Source: Methanobacteriaceae archaeon (GTDB taxonomy: Archaea > Methanobacteriota > Methanobacteria > Methanobacteriales > Methanobacteriaceae). From it: a stretch of DNA of 5,714 bases. The DNA lies in the NCBI GenBank assembly GCA_017883605.1, contig JADGNH010000125.1, forward strand, positions 1 through 5,714, read 5' to 3'. Shown here one piece after another: positions 4,644 to 5,714 of this stretch (position 1 is the first letter of the stretch; the number at the start of each line of letters is the position of its first letter). Position numbers and translations under genes: made by a program. The notes beneath the pieces were generated by a model. That model was not told the origin of the DNA and did not search any database. It worked only from the letters and a program-made list of their open reading frames with translations.

Positions 4644-5714
4644 TTAGTTTTTTCTGGTGTTGTTTACAAATCCGGCTATCATCAGCAGCGCACCTAAAAG
4701 TAACGGCAGTATGGGAGCTCCAGTAGGTTGCATTGGTACTTTTTGGGCGTTAACATTTGCTTGATTTGTGGTTGCGGGGACGACTGAGCCAATATGTACG
4801 GTTACATTAGCGGTGACGGGTGTGTTTGTGTTGAATTCGTTTTGAGCGGTTATTGTGGCCGTGTTAATTAAGTTTGTATCGGCTACAGATGCTGTAGGGG
4901 TAACAAACAGTTTTAACGTTGCACTGGTACCGTTAGCCAGGGTTCCAACATTCCATATTCCAGTAGCACTGTTGTAGGTACCCTGAGTTGCTGTGTAACC
5001 GTTAAAGGTTAAACCAGCAGGTATAACATCAGTCACCTGAACACCAGTAGCAGTATCTGGACCGTTGTTAGTCGCGATTATGGTATAGTTGAACTGTTGA
5101 CCCACATTAGGTGAGCTGTTGCTGGCGGTTTTGGTCAACACCACATCAGTCACAGGAGCTGCAGGCACAACAATAGTTGCACTGGCTATTTGACCTGGTA
5201 TCGTTGCAGAGTTAATTACAGTTGTACCAGCTACAGAAGCTGTAGGAGTAACAAACAGCTGTAACGTTGCACTAGCACCGTTTGCCAGGGTTCCAACATT
5301 CCATATTCCAGTAGCACTGTTATAGGTACCCTGAGTTGCTGTGTAACCGTTAAAGGTCAAACCAGCAGGTATAGTATCAGTCACTTGAACACCAGTAGCA
5401 GTATCTGGACCGTTGTTAGTCGCGGTTATGGTGTAGTTGAACTGTTGACCCACATTAGGTGAGCTTTTACTGGCGGTTTTGGTTAACACCACATTAGCTA
5501 CAGGAGTTGTAGACACATGCACAGGGGCATTGGCTATTTGGCCTGGTATCGTTGCAGAGTTAATTAAGGTTGTACCGGCTGCAGTTGCTAGAGGCCGGAC
5601 AAACAGTTGTAACGTTGCACTAGCACCGTTAGCAAGGGTTCCGACACTCCATACTCCAGTAGCACTATTATAGGTACCCTGACTTGCTGTATAACTGTTA
5701 AAGGTTAAACCAGC
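4644..5714 (-). CDS. DUF11-repeat surface protein, C-terminal part, open at the right edge
   Basis: The frame is open from the right edge to a TAA at 4644-4646, giving 356 residues of a larger protein. The GTG at 5522 is an internal valine codon: the 64 codons before it continue a DUF11 repeat (AGLTFNSYTASQGTYNS...). Two complete repeats and one partial repeat of exactly 116 residues (348 bp) are visible, each with VVLTKTAS, PNVGQQFNYTI, NNGPDTATGVQVTD, IPAGLTFNGYTATQG and WNVGTLANG. DUF11 domains are Ig-like beta sandwiches found in secreted, surface-attached proteins of methanogens and bacteria. After the last repeat comes a Thr/Asn-rich spacer, then KVPMQPTG, a hydrophobic segment (APILPLLLGALLMIAGFV) and the tail NNTRKN. 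This is a membrane anchor that resembles a sortase-type sorting signal, although the motif is not canonical LPxTG. Base composition is visibly more GC-rich than the neighbours. The signal peptide and start lie outside the window. Confidence 0.9.
   Translation of the reverse strand, partial: AGLTFNSYTASQGTYNSATGVWSVGTLANGASATLQLFVRPLATAAGTTLINSATIPGQIANAPVHVSTTPVANVVLTKTASKSSPNVGQQFNYTITATNNGPDTATGVQVTDTIPAGLTFNGYTATQGTYNSATGIWNVGTLANGASATLQLFVTPTASVAGTTVINSATIPGQIASATIVVPAAPVTDVVLTKTASNSSPNVGQQFNYTIIATNNGPDTATGVQVTDVIPAGLTFNGYTATQGTYNSATGIWNVGTLANGTSATLKLFVTPTASVADTNLINTATITAQNEFNTNTPVTANVTVHIGSVVPATTNQANVNAQKVPMQPTGAPILPLLLGALLMIAGFVNNTRKN
4924..5714 (-). repeat. 348-bp tandem repeats within the DUF11 gene
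   Basis: The same DNA block recurs at exact 348-base spacing; for example the plus-strand word GGTTCC lies at 4941, 5289 and 5637 (the third copy starts GGTTCCGACA). Copies two and one are more than 90 percent identical by eye over the roughly 180 bases compared (4978-5160 against 5326-5508), with most differences single bases. The copy cut off at the right edge has more changes. The near identity suggests recent duplication or gene conversion, and the copy number may vary between strains. Confidence 0.85.

Noticed and set aside
5520..5522. GTG as start of the DUF11 protein
   Set aside because: It lies inside a repeat linker, lacks a ribosome binding site and signal peptide, and the frame continues open with DUF11 sequence to the window edge.

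Overview
The window reads as a piece of chromosome from a methanogenic archaeon of the Methanobacteriales, most like Methanobacterium. This is inferred from AT-rich DNA, TATA-like boxes upstream of genes, Shine-Dalgarno sequences matching GGAGGTGAT, U-tract terminators, and the family mix: DUF11 surface-repeat protein, DUF5518-like membrane protein, DedA, ExoD and a CVC-type ArsR regulator. No core housekeeping or methanogenesis gene is present, so the genus call rests on style and families only.

Left part (1-2069). The first 162 bases hold the N-terminus of a minus-strand gene that resembles the start of C1A (papain-like) cysteine peptidases and leaves the window on the left. An ExoD-family membrane protein (414-1070, minus) and a DedA-family membrane protein (1443-2069, plus) are divergent. 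Both appear to start at TTG codons with an in-frame stop close upstream. The 372-base region between them carries a 29-bp tandem repeat.

Middle (2070-3505). A small coiled-coil protein (minus) and a DUF5518-like glycine-rich membrane protein (plus) are divergent, each with a clear ribosome binding site. Next comes a stretch with no intact gene. Its minus strand still encodes the C-terminal ATPase end of a sensor histidine kinase, with the upstream part destroyed by a stop and frameshifts. The 91-codon open frame on the plus strand there is only the antisense shadow of this remnant.

Right part (3506-5714). An ArsR-type regulator with a CVC metal-site motif (minus) is divergent from a 105-residue membrane protein built from two copies of one hairpin unit (plus). 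Finally, a minus-strand DUF11 repeat surface protein enters from beyond the right edge. Its 348-bp (116-residue) repeats are nearly identical. It ends in a membrane-anchor tail resembling a sorting signal and is followed by a hairpin plus U-tract terminator.

Most genes encode envelope or membrane proteins and they lie in divergent or convergent arrangements, so no long operon is visible. No RNA gene, CRISPR array or complete mobile element was recognised. I found no convincing new multi-gene system. The strongest unannotated signals are the kinase relic, the 29-bp tandem repeat, the ArsR/duplicated-hairpin divergent pair and the homogenised DUF11 repeats.
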